Notes: generated from the letters alone by a model not told the origin. DNA of 64,000 bases from BOG-994 sp049514215 (GCA_049514215.1 JBEKVI010000005.1:54454-118453); one strand, 5' to 3'. Shown: positions 46,801 to 55,523, counted from the first letter of the stretch. Program-made: numbers and translations.

Positions 46801-47522
46801 TGGGTGCGGACGACCTCGCCCAAGATTCCCCGATCCAACTCGAGCCGCTCCAGGCGCGCGCTGGCGTGCACGTCAATGCCGCTCGTCGAGGATTCAATGG
46901 TTGAGCCGTCTTTGGCATACACCCCAATGACCGCGTACTGAGATCCGATGAGGTTGCGGGCCCCTTGGCACACACTGGCCAGCAGTTCAGAGATATCCTT
47001 TTCGGAGGCAAGCTTGAGGTTGAGTTCGGTCAATGCCGCAAGGCGCTCGTTTGCGATGCGCAAGTCATCGATCGTACCGGAGAGCTTGTCTGTCATCAGC
47101 CGAAGATGCGTCTCTTCGAACTGCCGCACCTCCGGAACGGGCTGGGGAGATTGGGGTTCGTCCAGAGCCTGTGCCACGGCCGCGAGAATCTCTTCGGCCC
47201 CACAAGGCTTGGTTAGGACCTGCAGTACACCAGAGGCTGCCGCCAGATTGCGCGCTTCCCGCTCGTGATAATGGGCGGTGTAGTAGATCACCCGGGTGGC
47301 GGCCATCCGAGGATCCTCTCTGAGCAGTCGGACAAACTCAAAGCCGTCCATGGTCGGCATCAAGATGTCGCAGATGACCAGATCGGGCTGTGATCGGCTC
47401 ACCACCGCAAGTGCTTCTGCGCCGTCTCCCGCCTCCAGCACGAGGTGGTTCTGGTAGCCCAGCAGCGTAGCAATGAATTCGCGGTTGACGGGGACGTCGT
47501 CCACGACCAAGATCTTAGCCAT
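43839..47522 (-). CDS. response regulator REC-GAF-PAS-PAS-GAF-degenerate GGDEF-EAL protein
   Basis: The product (1227 aa) is a soluble multi-sensor c-di-GMP protein. REC is at 1-120, with acceptor D52. GAF follows at about 165-320, PAS at about 350-470, PAS at about 475-605, a second GAF at about 610-780, GGDEF-like at about 785-950 and EAL at about 965-1210. The GGDEF site reads GVNCF (866-870), so cyclase activity is not expected. The EAL site is intact: E994, N1053, E1088, D1115, D1116, K1136, E1172 and Q1192. It is therefore a predicted phosphodiesterase gated by phosphorylation and small-molecule or redox inputs. No histidine kinase lies beside it. Confidence 0.9.
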   Translation of the reverse strand: MAKILVVDDVPVNREFIATLLGYQNHLVLEAGDGAEALAVVSRSQPDLVICDILMPTMDGFEFVRLLREDPRMAATRVIYYTAHYHEREARNLAAASGVLQVLTKPCGAEEILAAVAQALDEPQSPQPVPEVRQFEETHLRLMTDKLSGTIDDLRIANERLAALTELNLKLASEKDISELLASVCQGARNLIGSQYAVIGVYAKDGSTIESSTSGIDVHASARLERLELDRGILGEVVRTHQARRIVQPNADLGMIGLPEACPPLHTALAVPVASLSKVYGWVCLVNKLGAEEFSSEDERALSILAAQTGRIYENGSLYREVREQAEQLRQEVDEREKTLEKLSASEAALHRAQVVAKLTHVISTSDGSFESWPETLPQMIGLQPSRMVANTREWLALVHPEDRTILRKKAIEASISEARTELEYRMRRMDGTYIHIRQVMEPIRELTRKSRGLRWFNTLQDITDRKLAEDALRESDRRFSEMLENVELLSLMLDREGRITYCNEYLLRLTDWQSDEVQGRDWNEFVAPNPSTSDAARDNVDQRPATTFGPHASISPHHESEILTRTGERRLVRWNSTVLRGASGEITGTASIGEDITDRREAEHRIKRLNRVYAVLSGINTLIVRARDRDELFEEACHIALKHGQFKMAWIGIVAADAMRIEPVASAGLDDEFLSLIRRQFTMKSDGPRSNTMAARVIRENRPITSNDIRGDPNVLFVKERLERGIRSMAVLPLVVSDVVVGVFALYADEPGFFDAEEMKLLTELAGDIGFALDHIEKAELLNYLAYYDEVTGLPNRTLFLEQVSQQLRTHESPHHTMALALVDIDRFRIVNDTLGRKKGDELLKLVAQKIQGMHVGFGSIARVGVNCFGVTLLNPRDVSSVALTLEELLRTCFGASFELADSDVRIAAKVGIAVHPSDGEDAETLLRNAELAVKRAKASGEWILFYAPGMNSRVAETLDRESRLRTAIERQEFVLFYQPKFNLATRRLTGAEALMRWNDPKSGLVRPTHFIPLLEETGLIHDAGRWALRQAISDFLRWRDLGLDPVRIAVNVSPLQLRQRAFVSEIEQATNIDPRAAPGLELELTESMVMEDVQDKVASLEAIRALGVRLAIDDFGTGFSSLNYLSKLPVDTLKIDQSFIAEMTAAPKGLALVSTIIELARSMHLNVVAEGVETEDQSRLLSLLRCDEVQGNLLSEPLPAAEFEARILRGPPLSGALFGEKPRAP

Positions 47523-47862
47523 GGGGTGCCGGACCCGGCGCCGACCGCTTGAGCGACGGCCAGTTCGACGATCTCCATTCGGATCGGGTCATCGCCACAA
47601 CGTGGCCATTGATTCTTCCCTCAGCGGACATCCGCGCGCGCTTTTCGGACACGGTCTTAGCCGCTTTGCCATGGTAAGCGTCCTGCATGGCGGCCTGACC
47701 CGCAATGGCGAGATGAGCTTTCGGGCTGGCATGCGTAAACGGGGGAACCGCCATCATCGGAGCGCCCTTCGGCAATGCCACGTGAACGCTCTCTAGGCAA
47801 GGGGGGCGCAATGCCCGACTATGAATAGGACCGATGACGCCTGCGATCCGAGCGGTGGTCAT
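47515..47862 (-). CDS. doubtful small ORF upstream of the REC-EAL gene
   Basis: A 115-codon frame begins at ATG 47862 with AAAAGGGG upstream, and its stop overlaps the REC-EAL start by 8 bp. No domain, signal or membrane segment is recognisable, and composition gives no firm support for coding. It is listed because overlap with the next gene would fit an operon. It may be chance. Confidence 0.2.
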   Translation of the reverse strand: MTTARIAGVIGPIHSRALRPPCLESVHVALPKGAPMMAVPPFTHASPKAHLAIAGQAAMQDAYHGKAAKTVSEKRARMSAEGRINGHVVAMTRSEWRSSNWPSLKRSAPGPAPHG

Positions 47863-48352
47863 GCCTAGCCCCTTTTCCCGCTTCCTCCTGCCCGATCCGA
47901 TACTCGCTTTCGTTGCTCTGGGTTCGCGAACTGCACGACGGTCCACCACGGAGGGTCGAAAGCCAATCCCTTGCGGCGAAACCAAACCGGTGGCTGCATC
48001 GCTGTCGTATCTTCGGCCCAATATTCCGTTTCGCGCAAGCTTCCCCTGAGATAAATCTCGGCCTCTGCCCTAGGTACTTTCCCATAGCGCGCGCTAAGGA
48101 GTCCGAAGCTTGAAGTCCTGCGTGCGCCGCTGCCATTGAAGGCAGGCGATCCATGCGCAAGCTTGAGCCTCATCCCTTGGCCGGAGAACTTCTCATCCCC
48201 CAGCGAGCGGCCGCATGACCGAGCGGTGCCTCTGAGCGAGCGGATTTCTCCTCCAAATCGAGTAGCGGCCCTGGGCATGGGCAATAGCGGGTACATCACA
48301 TCGGGCACGGCCTAGAAGCTCGTGCCCGAAGGGTGCGGTGCGCCCGAGCGCC
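47523..48352. other. about 830 bp without a convincing gene
   Basis: Several frames are open on both strands (for example minus 47865-48308 and the small minus ORF 47515-47862), but none shows recognisable domains. The region should carry the REC-EAL promoter. It could hold an unrecognised RNA or decayed genes. Confidence 0.5.
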
Positions 48353-49507
48353 CTAGGCTGCGATCTCGAGACTGCGCCGATCCAACGCCCGGCGATACGA
48401 TTCAAGGGTTTTTCGGGCGATGGCATCCCAGCTCAAATGCTCCTGCGCCCGCGCGCGCGCCCTCTTGGCGATGTCGTTTCTTAACGGTGCATCGCCTAGC
48501 AAGCGCAAGATCTCGCGGGCCAGTCCTTCCGGGTCATTGGGCTCGATCCACGTGCCGGTGTCACCCAGGTGCTCGGGCAGGCCCGCGTGACGCGTACCGA
48601 TGACGGGCACGCCATTGGCCATGGCATTGGCCGCCGCGAATCCGGCAAAGCTTCCCGTAAACGGCAGCACGCAAAGAAGGGACTTTTGATACTCGCGCGC
48701 GACTGCGTCCGTATCCAAGCGATCCAGCCACTGCACCAGATCGGCAACCTCGGACTGCGCGATACACGCGAGCCCATAATTGCGTGTGTCGTCTCCGTAG
48801 AACCCGTGAATCTTGATGGCGGGAGTAGCGGCTCCCAATTCGCGCCGCACGAGCGCCATCGCCTTGCACAGGACATCCAGGCCCTTCGAGGCGTTGAGCT
48901 TGTGTCCCCCATAGAACACGATACCTTCACGCGCTTGCTCGGATACCGGCATCATTTGAACGCCGTGTTCGATGATATCGATGCGTCCCGCATCTACACC
49001 ATAGTCCACCAGGGCGTCGCGCAGTTCGGTTGCGTGCACGATGATGCGGTCGGCGAGGTTATAGGTGAGATTGACCTCGGGATAGTCCTGCTGATAGGGA
49101 TCCAACTCGTGCACCGTCACAACACGGGCCGCAAGGCAATTCATTTCCAACCAGTTGAACACGACGTTCGATCCATAGGCATTGAGGGTCTGCTGAAAAT
49201 GGAGAATCTGGGCGTCCTGGGCGAGTTGCATGTAGCGCCTTGCTCGCTCGTGATAGAGGATTTGACGTCCACTGTTCCGGATCCACCGTTTGACCGGGTT
49301 TTGCGAGTTCCAGTATTTCAGGTGCGGCATCTTAAAGTAGTCGCAATTCTGGTCAAAAAAGACACCGTCCATGGGATCGTTGCATCCGCAATTCGACGCA
49401 ATCACGCCCACAGGCTCGCCCGTGTCGCGCTCGAGCGCCTGGCGCAGCCCCTGGCTATAGGCTGCGTAGGACGTGTTGTACCAGCAGGAGATAAGCTTGA
49501 TTTTCAT
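48353..49507 (-). CDS. glycosyltransferase (GT4/GT1-like)
   Basis: The product (384 aa) has the GT-B fold layout. The N-terminus opens MKIKLISCWYNTSYAAYSQGL. The C-terminal donor-binding half has IVFYGGHKLNASKGLDVLCK and VLPFTGSFAGFAAANAMANGVPVIGTRHAGLPEHLG, including the E-x7-E-like retaining-GT region. The donor and acceptor are unknown. It stands alone, with no polysaccharide genes beside it, and may add a sugar to an envelope lipid or glycan. Confidence 0.85.
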   Translation of the reverse strand: MKIKLISCWYNTSYAAYSQGLRQALERDTGEPVGVIASNCGCNDPMDGVFFDQNCDYFKMPHLKYWNSQNPVKRWIRNSGRQILYHERARRYMQLAQDAQILHFQQTLNAYGSNVVFNWLEMNCLAARVVTVHELDPYQQDYPEVNLTYNLADRIIVHATELRDALVDYGVDAGRIDIIEHGVQMMPVSEQAREGIVFYGGHKLNASKGLDVLCKAMALVRRELGAATPAIKIHGFYGDDTRNYGLACIAQSEVADLVQWLDRLDTDAVAREYQKSLLCVLPFTGSFAGFAAANAMANGVPVIGTRHAGLPEHLGDTGTWIEPNDPEGLAREILRLLGDAPLRNDIAKRARARAQEHLSWDAIARKTLESYRRALDRRSLEIAA

Positions 49508-49984
49508 GTGAAACAGTCCCTCACCAAAATAGAGAAGCTAGAAAAGCCAAATTGCCGGTCGAGTACAGCCCGTCGCGGTCGCGCGGGCGCGGCATCGCGG
49601 CACGGGAATGGAACGCTACGGGCAACGGTCAATAGGACCGACTTTTTCGTTGATTTTGTGGCGTGCGGTCGTCTGCGATGATGGTTCGGAACCTTCAGTC
49701 CGTCAAGTAGGCCTACCCCGACGCGCACGATGTCTGCCTGCGCGGCCAAAAACGCTTGGGGACGATGGGAAGTGGGAGGAACAGAGATCGTCAAACAGGA
49801 TTGAAATGGCTCTCGGGCGAATTCGGGTCGAACGACGCGTCACCGCCCCTCTTTTCCTGCAGGCACCTGCCCCGTGGGCGCAAGCGATATGCATCGACAC
49901 GAACGTAAATCAGGCCTTATGCTTTCGCCTGTGGCAACGCAGCCGCTAAACGGAGCGGCTCGGTGGACCTTTTAGGGAGATCAA
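49508..49984. other. 477-bp gap
   Basis: No convincing gene is seen. Open frames here lack domains and plausible starts. The last bases carry the AGGGAGA ribosome binding site of the small gene at 49985. Confidence 0.5.
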
Positions 49985-50173
49985 ATGAGCGAGGAAGAAA
50001 CTTACATGTTGCGCGCGCAGTTGGCCGGGATGGCGCTTCAGGGCATCCTCGCTAACCCGCAAAGCAAACTCGTCCATCCTCACCTGCGCGCGGCCGAGGC
50101 ATTGGCCTTTGCCGAGGCGCTCATTACGAAACTCGATGAAATCCCGGCCGAACCGCCACCCGAGGGGGAATGA
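49985..50173 (+). CDS. small acidic protein of unknown function
   Basis: This is a 62-aa soluble protein, rich in Ala, Leu and Glu, predicted largely helical, with a proline-rich end (EIPAEPPPEGE). A good ribosome binding site (AGGGAGA) lies 5 bp before the ATG, which makes it likely to be real. No homologue is recognised. It is followed by a 27-codon ORF and an MhpD-like hydratase on the same strand. Confidence 0.6.
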   Translation: MSEEETYMLRAQLAGMALQGILANPQSKLVHPHLRAAEALAFAEALITKLDEIPAEPPPEGE

Positions 50174-50180
50174 GACACCG

Positions 50181-50264
50181 ATGAGCATCGAACCCCGGCG
50201 CCAGCTTGAAAGCACGGACTCGGATTGGCCTTTTGTGTTCGAGATGACGGGCCGGTGTCGATGA
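50181..50264 (+). CDS. possible 27-residue ORF coupled to the hydratase gene
   Basis: ATG 50181 opens a frame of 27 codons (MSIEPRRQLESTDSDWPFVF, then a short tail) whose stop overlaps the hydratase ATG at 50261 in ATGA. A GAGGGGGA stretch lies about 12 bp upstream. The hydratase ATG itself lacks a good ribosome binding site, so translational coupling through this ORF is plausible. It may alternatively be only leader sequence. Confidence 0.35.
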   Translation: MSIEPRRQLESTDSDWPFVFEMTGRCR

Positions 50265-51058
50265 CTCCCGAGGCCCTCTTGGAGCATTGCGATCGGGGGA
50301 CTCTTTGGTCCCGAGAGGACACTGCAGCGCTCTTCACGGATCTGGGCCAGGCCTACAGTTCCGCGCTGGCGGTACGGGCACTGCGGCAAGCCCGCGGCGA
50401 GCGACCACGGGGCTACAAGATCGGTTTTACCAATCGCACCATCTGGGACCGCTACCAAGTGTTTGCTCCGATCTGGGGTACGGTGTGGGATTCCACGCTC
50501 ACGCTCGCAGAAGGGGCCGGACAGATCGACTTGAGTCGGACCTGCCAGCCGCGCATCGAGCCCGAAATCGTTTTTGGACTCCGCGCGACGCCGATAGCGG
50601 GGGCAACCCTCGAGGATCTGTTTGACGCCCTCGAATGGATCGCCCCGGGCTTTGAGATCGTCCAGACGCACGCGAAGGATTGGAAGTTCACGGCTGCCGA
50701 GACGGTCGCTGACGGTGGACTCCACGGGCGGCTACTCGTGGGCCAACGGCGTCCTGTCCGCTCCATCGCATCTAGCGCCGCAGTTCTTGACGAAATGCTG
50801 GCCAAATCAAGGGCGGTCCTGTCCAGGCAGGCCAGCGTCATCGAAGAGGGTGCCGGTGCGAACGTCCTCGACAGTCCGCTTCGCGCACTGCACTATTTCC
50901 TAAACGCCCTGCGCGCGTGTCCTGGAGCACCTGACCTAAAGGCTGAAGATCTGGTTACGACCGGGACCTGGACTGATGCCTGGCCCGTCTTGCCTGGCCA
51001 GCAGTGGTCGGTCTCGTTTAGCGCCCCTCTAGCCGGGTTGCAGGTCACATTCACGTAA
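50261..51058 (+). CDS. 2-keto-4-pentenoate hydratase / MhpD-like family protein
   Basis: The product (265 aa) belongs to the FAH-like hydratase/decarboxylase family that acts on 2-hydroxy-dienoates in aromatic meta-cleavage routes. Landmarks are GYKIGFTNRTIWDRYQVFAP, CQPRIEPEIVFGLR (metal-binding ExE), and WIAPGFEIVQTHAKDWKF. No other meta-pathway genes are nearby, so the substrate is open. I take ATG 50261; an in-frame GTG at 50255 is an alternative. Confidence 0.8.
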   Translation: MTPEALLEHCDRGTLWSREDTAALFTDLGQAYSSALAVRALRQARGERPRGYKIGFTNRTIWDRYQVFAPIWGTVWDSTLTLAEGAGQIDLSRTCQPRIEPEIVFGLRATPIAGATLEDLFDALEWIAPGFEIVQTHAKDWKFTAAETVADGGLHGRLLVGQRRPVRSIASSAAVLDEMLAKSRAVLSRQASVIEEGAGANVLDSPLRALHYFLNALRACPGAPDLKAEDLVTTGTWTDAWPVLPGQQWSVSFSAPLAGLQVTFT

Positions 51059-51169
51059 GCCAGGGACGCGAAGAAGGAATCGGCCCTCTTGAAGGCGCAA
51101 GCGAAGTCTCATTGGACGCCGCAAGCGCGAACTCTCGCCATCCGGTTTCACTCTTAAGGGACCACTGCC

Positions 51170-52057
51170 ATGAGCAATTTGGGATTCGTCGGCACCGGCA
51201 TCATGGGCGCACCCATGGCCGGCCGTCTTCTGACTGCGGGACATACTTTATACGCGCACAGTCGCAGCGGCGTGGCCGCAGCGCTCCTCGAAGCCGGCGC
51301 ACTTGCCTGCAGCAGCGCCAAGGAGGTCGCCACGCGTGCTGAAGTGGTCATTACGATGCTTCCGGATACACCCGATGTAGAACAGGTCCTGTTCGGCCCA
51401 GACGGCGTGGCGTCTGGCCTGAGTGCCGGCAAGACGGTCGTCGATATGAGCTCCATCTCCCCGATCGCGACCAAGGAGTTTGCCGGGCGCATCGAATCCC
51501 TCGGGTGCGACTATCTGGATGCGCCGGTGTCAGGAGGTGAGGTCGGCGCCAAGGCGGGTACGCTCACGATCATGGTGGGCGGCTCGGAGCCCGCTTTCGA
51601 AAAGGTCAAAGCCCTGTTTGCCGTGATGGGCAAAAACATCACCTTGGTCGGTGCCCACGGAGCAGGGCAAACGACCAAGGTCGCCAACCAGATTATCGTC
51701 GCGCTGAACATTCAGGCCGTCTCCGAGGCGCTGCTTTTCGCCTCGAAGGCGGGAGCCGATCCGGTCAAGGTGCGTGAAGCGCTCATGGGCGGATTCGCGG
51801 CCTCGCGGATCCTCGAGGTTCACGGGGAGCGCATGCTCAAGCGGACCTTCAACCCCGGATTTCGCATCGCTTTGCATCAGAAGGATCTGAAACTCGCGCT
51901 CGAGGGAGCCCAGACAATGGGGGTGGCGCTGCCCAATACCGCGACCGTGCAACAGTTGATGAATGCGTGCGCCGCTCACGGCCTGGGCAACCAGGATCAT
52001 TCGGCCCTGTGCCAGGCGATCGAAGGCTTATCGAATCATGCGATCGCCAATGGCTAG
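51170..52057 (+). CDS. garR: 2-hydroxy-3-oxopropionate (tartronate semialdehyde) reductase
   Basis: The product (295 aa) reduces tartronate semialdehyde to D-glycerate in glyoxylate, glycolate and glucarate metabolism. The Rossmann motif LGFVGTGIMGAPMAGRL opens the protein. DAPVSGGEVGAKAGTLTIMVGG is the substrate motif, and KVANQIIVALNIQAVSEAL carries the catalytic Lys of the beta-hydroxyacid dehydrogenase family. NPGFRIALHQKDLKLAL and GNQDHSALCQ match GarR rather than 3-hydroxyisobutyrate dehydrogenase. No glyoxylate carboligase gene is nearby. Confidence 0.88.
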   Translation: MSNLGFVGTGIMGAPMAGRLLTAGHTLYAHSRSGVAAALLEAGALACSSAKEVATRAEVVITMLPDTPDVEQVLFGPDGVASGLSAGKTVVDMSSISPIATKEFAGRIESLGCDYLDAPVSGGEVGAKAGTLTIMVGGSEPAFEKVKALFAVMGKNITLVGAHGAGQTTKVANQIIVALNIQAVSEALLFASKAGADPVKVREALMGGFAASRILEVHGERMLKRTFNPGFRIALHQKDLKLALEGAQTMGVALPNTATVQQLMNACAAHGLGNQDHSALCQAIEGLSNHAIANG

Positions 52058-52125
52058 CTGGGGGCTCAAAAAACGTCCCCTGGGCACGCCGACGTTTGCT
52101 TGCGCGGCTAACGCTGTGAGCTAGA

Positions 52126-53571
52126 TTGAGAGTCGTGCGTCGTGCCCTCTTGTGGTCGACGGGTCTGGTTCTCGGGTTCGCGCTCCTGTCGGGACTGGTG
52201 CTCTTTCTGGTGAACTGGGCCGACGAAGACCTCAGCCCCATGGCGCGCGCTCTGCTGAGCCAGGCAGCGCCGGTGGCGCCCGTCGAGCAGAACCTCTATC
52301 TCGCCTTGCTCGGACGGGCCGCACCGAAGGGACAGTCTCCCGTGGAATTCGGCCGATCTCGCCTTGCCCGCTATGAGAAAAGCATCCATGCACCAGACGA
52401 TCCTTCATCTGCCTCCGACGTGCTCGATGACGATGAGACCCAAGGGCTCTCGTTCCAGGGTCAGTTTGAAAAGCCGCAGTTCAAGGCCAACGCGGTTTGG
52501 TCGGGGATCACAGGTCGCGAGTCAGAGATCCGCACGCTCCTGGATCAGAATCGCGAACTCTACGATCGCTACCTTGGCCTGCATCAGTTCGCGCAGTACG
52601 CCGAGACCGCCACGCCCAGCCCCTTCACACCGCTGGTCTCAGCCGGGCGTGACATTCGGATTCTGTTTCTTGCGAGCGTCGCGCTGCGCATGAAAGGCGG
52701 CGATCCGGCCCAAAGGCAAGCCGCCATGAACGAGCTCGAGAACGACTTGCGCACCTGGCATACGGTCATGGTGAGCACGCACACCTTGATTCCGAAGCTC
52801 GTCGCGGCAGCCTATTTTCAAAGTGACCAGTTCCTGATTGCGGACATGCTCGCCGACAAGACACTCGTGCTAGCCGGCTTGCTGCCGCAGTTGGACCGGA
52901 TGACTTCGCTTTGTGCCCTAACCGACTGGAACCTGTCTTCGGTCTTTTTCGCCGAGTTTCGAGGCGAGGTGCCCTATTTCGATGCCATGCAATCAAGGCC
53001 CCTGGCCGCCCGGGAGCTTCTTTTCTATCTGGAAGCGGGCAACAAGAAGGTGGGCTTCGTTCCCACCGATAGCGTCTGGGAGCCCGTCGCACGCCATTTC
53101 TACAAGAAGAATGCGACCGAAAACCTGGATGCAAGCGATATCGATGCGGCGATCGCCTTATCTTCCACATCCCCTTCAGAGCTGATGGTCGCCCGGCAGC
53201 GCTACCTCGCCTGGCGCACCCAGAATATGGATTTCCTCAATCTCGGGCTCGCCTACAATCCCCTCGGAAAAATCATGCTCGCCGAGCACGTCCTCTACAG
53301 TCGCGACAACTATATTTTGAGAGGCTATGACTCGGCTGCACTCCAGCGCCTCGTGCGGCTGGCGTTTGAACTGCGACGCCAGCGCATCCCTGCAGCCCAG
53401 GTCGCGCCGTTCATGAGGACGCATCCCGAGTGGGCGACCCATCCGGTCGATGGGAATGCCTTCGTTTGGGACAGCGCGAATTCGAGCGTATCGCTGCGGC
53501 CTCTGGCGATTCAGGCCAGCGATGCGCGCCTGGCCATCACGGTTTGTGGCGCGGACTGCCCCGCACTCTAG
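52126..53571 (+). CDS. hypothetical membrane-anchored protein
   Basis: The product (481 aa, or 478 from a GTG at 52135) has one N-terminal membrane helix at about residues 8-30, then a large, probably periplasmic domain predicted mainly helical. Start choice is uncertain, as both TTG 52126 and GTG 52135 lack a strong ribosome binding site. No catalytic motif is visible. I do not recognise the family. Confidence 0.75.
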   Translation: MRVVRRALLWSTGLVLGFALLSGLVLFLVNWADEDLSPMARALLSQAAPVAPVEQNLYLALLGRAAPKGQSPVEFGRSRLARYEKSIHAPDDPSSASDVLDDDETQGLSFQGQFEKPQFKANAVWSGITGRESEIRTLLDQNRELYDRYLGLHQFAQYAETATPSPFTPLVSAGRDIRILFLASVALRMKGGDPAQRQAAMNELENDLRTWHTVMVSTHTLIPKLVAAAYFQSDQFLIADMLADKTLVLAGLLPQLDRMTSLCALTDWNLSSVFFAEFRGEVPYFDAMQSRPLAARELLFYLEAGNKKVGFVPTDSVWEPVARHFYKKNATENLDASDIDAAIALSSTSPSELMVARQRYLAWRTQNMDFLNLGLAYNPLGKIMLAEHVLYSRDNYILRGYDSAALQRLVRLAFELRRQRIPAAQVAPFMRTHPEWATHPVDGNAFVWDSANSSVSLRPLAIQASDARLAITVCGADCPAL

Positions 53572-53658
53572 CCGGATTCAAGAGACTGTTCGATTGCGAG
53601 CATTACGCCTAGACTATCTGCGAGCCCAAGCGCTGCGCGGCGCAACCGGAGATCCATC

Positions 53659-54117
53659 ATGTCTTTGTCCCGTACCGTCTCGCGGTGTTTTTTGCTTTCA
53701 TTGGGCGCATCGCTTTCGGCCCAGGCGCAAAACAGCGGGCCGCCCATACTTGAGCCTTACTCGATCGTGGCTCCGGTTGAGTTTCGCGGCGAGTGGTCGC
53801 GGCCACCCGCGCCCTTCCTTCATCCGATCTACACGCGCAATTGGCTCAACGTCCGCATCGAAACGGTGAGCGCCGATTCGCAAGCCGTTCAGGGGCGTTT
53901 TGACATGTACGTGCGTTCGATGTGCGAGGACCTGGTCGATGAACCGTTCACGGGCACCTTTGACGGACAGGTTCTGAGATTTACCTATGAATATCAGCAT
54001 TGCCCGGGGATGAAGCCCCTGGTGGTGCGCCTGTGGAAAGACGACGCCGGATTCGCAGGCCGCGCCAATCGACTGCCTTTTCGGATCCAGCGCATCATCG
54101 AAGCGGCAGCACACTGA
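53659..54117 (+). CDS. hypothetical exported protein
   Basis: The product (152 aa) starts MSLSRTVSRCFLLSLGASLS and has a signal peptide ending near AQAQ at residue 24. The mature part is beta-rich, with two cysteines (in MCEDL and HCPGM) that could pair. It lies 87 bp after another unknown envelope protein on the same strand; the two may be co-transcribed. Function unknown. Confidence 0.7.
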   Translation: MSLSRTVSRCFLLSLGASLSAQAQNSGPPILEPYSIVAPVEFRGEWSRPPAPFLHPIYTRNWLNVRIETVSADSQAVQGRFDMYVRSMCEDLVDEPFTGTFDGQVLRFTYEYQHCPGMKPLVVRLWKDDAGFAGRANRLPFRIQRIIEAAAH

Positions 54118-54650
54118 GGCTACGCGAAGGGCCGCCTCTGGGGGCCCCTCACTGCCGAGTCCGAAGGCCGGCATCGGGCTTTCTGGCCAATCTTCCAGAG
54201 CTCGCGCATTCCCCCGCCGACCATGAAGGGCGAGTCCTCGCTGGCCGGGTGGAGCACGGTGGCTGCGAACAACGAGAGGCGGGGCCACCCGGAGAAGACT
54301 GGCCCCGATTGTGCCCGCGTCGTCGTGGCGAGGCCTGCGGGATCCAGTAGAGGTGCGGGTCAGACTGCGTCCCCCTCGGTTTACCCCTGCTTTCCCCGAT
54401 GGGCGCGTTGGCCGCCGGCACACCGGTGCGAGGGGATTCGACAATTGTCGTATTGCGAAGAGGGAAACGGAATCCTAGGGGCGTCTAATCTTTAGTTTGG
54501 TTTCGGAGTCGGTCTTTTCCTGTTAGGCTATGTAACAGGCCCGCAATAGCGGCTACCCAGGCCTTGGCCAACCGCGCAAAGCCATCCCCGACGACGGGGA
54601 GGAGCGAACCATCAACGGGCCCTTGGCTGCTCGTCTTCAGGGATGCGGAA
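54118..54650. other. 533-bp gap before the haem-sensor gene
   Basis: No convincing gene is visible. Frames open on both strands here are short, lack domains and run through Gly/Arg/Pro-rich text typical of GC-rich shadow frames. The bases just before 54651 should hold the promoter for the sensor-kinase unit. Confidence 0.5.
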
Positions 54651-55523
54651 ATGTCGCTCAGACTCAAGTTCAACCTGGTTCTGATCGTGGTTTTTTTGAT
54701 CGGATTCGCCGCCGCCGGTGCGGTGAGCTATCAGCTCCTCCAGCAAAACGCCCGCGATGAAGTGCTGCGCGCGGCCGGACTTTTGATGGAATCGGCGCTC
54801 TCGGTGCGCAAATATACGGTCGACCAGGTCAGAGGTGAACTGGACAAGGTGCCCGAGGAGGTCTTCCACCCGCAAACGGTTCCCGCCTATGCAGCCACCG
54901 AGGTTTTCAACGAGGTCCGCAAGAAGTACCCGGACTACAGTTACAAGGAAGCGACGCTCAATCCGACCAATCCGCGCGATCGCGCGACCGATTGGGAAGC
55001 CGACATCGTCAATCGCTTCCGTCAGGTGGATGACACCAAGGAAATCATCGCCGAGCGGGATACGCCCACGGGTCGCCAGCTGTATTTGGCCCATCCGATC
55101 CGCATTACCAATCCGGCCTGCCTTGCGTGCCATACCACCGCTGAGATGGCTCCGGCCACGATGACCAAGGTCTACGGGCCAGCCAATGGGTTCGGATGGA
55201 AGCTCAACGAGGTCGTGGGCGCCCAGCTCATCGTGATCCCGATGGATCTCCCGCGTCGCAACGCGCAACGGGCTTTCGTCACCTTCATGACCTCTTTGGC
55301 CCTTGTCTTTTTGCTCGTGTTCATCGTTATTAACGTCATGTTGAGCCATCTCATTGTGCGTCCCATCCACCTGCTCTCCGGGGTTGCCGACAAAGTCAGT
55401 GTGGGCGACTTCAGCGAGGCCGAGTTCTCCGAAAAGGGCAGCGATGAGATATCGGTTTTGGCGAGCTCGTTTAATCGCATGCGACGCAGTCTCGAGAAGG
55501 CCATTCAGATGATCGACCAGTGA
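54651..55523 (+). CDS. membrane haem-c (DUF3365/Tll0287-like) and HAMP sensor protein
   Basis: The product (290 aa) has one membrane helix at about 8-30, a periplasmic domain containing a CLACH haem-c motif (C157, C160, H161), a second helix at about 207-230 and a HAMP domain at about 230-283. The protein ends right after HAMP, with no kinase, cyclase or methyl-accepting output of its own. It is likely a haem-based redox or gas sensor that must signal through a partner. The gene 46 bp downstream encodes a kinase/dual-cyclase protein, the obvious candidate. The start is ATG 54651, since the upstream frame is not protein-like. Confidence 0.88.
   Translation: MSLRLKFNLVLIVVFLIGFAAAGAVSYQLLQQNARDEVLRAAGLLMESALSVRKYTVDQVRGELDKVPEEVFHPQTVPAYAATEVFNEVRKKYPDYSYKEATLNPTNPRDRATDWEADIVNRFRQVDDTKEIIAERDTPTGRQLYLAHPIRITNPACLACHTTAEMAPATMTKVYGPANGFGWKLNEVVGAQLIVIPMDLPRRNAQRAFVTFMTSLALVFLLVFIVINVMLSHLIVRPIHLLSGVADKVSVGDFSEAEFSEKGSDEISVLASSFNRMRRSLEKAIQMIDQ

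Noticed and set aside
47865..48308. 147-codon minus frame
   Set aside because: It has no domain and improbable Trp/Arg-rich text, and it overlaps other equally weak frames.
49608..49949. 113-codon plus frame
   Set aside because: It has no ribosome binding site, no domain and a poor composition.
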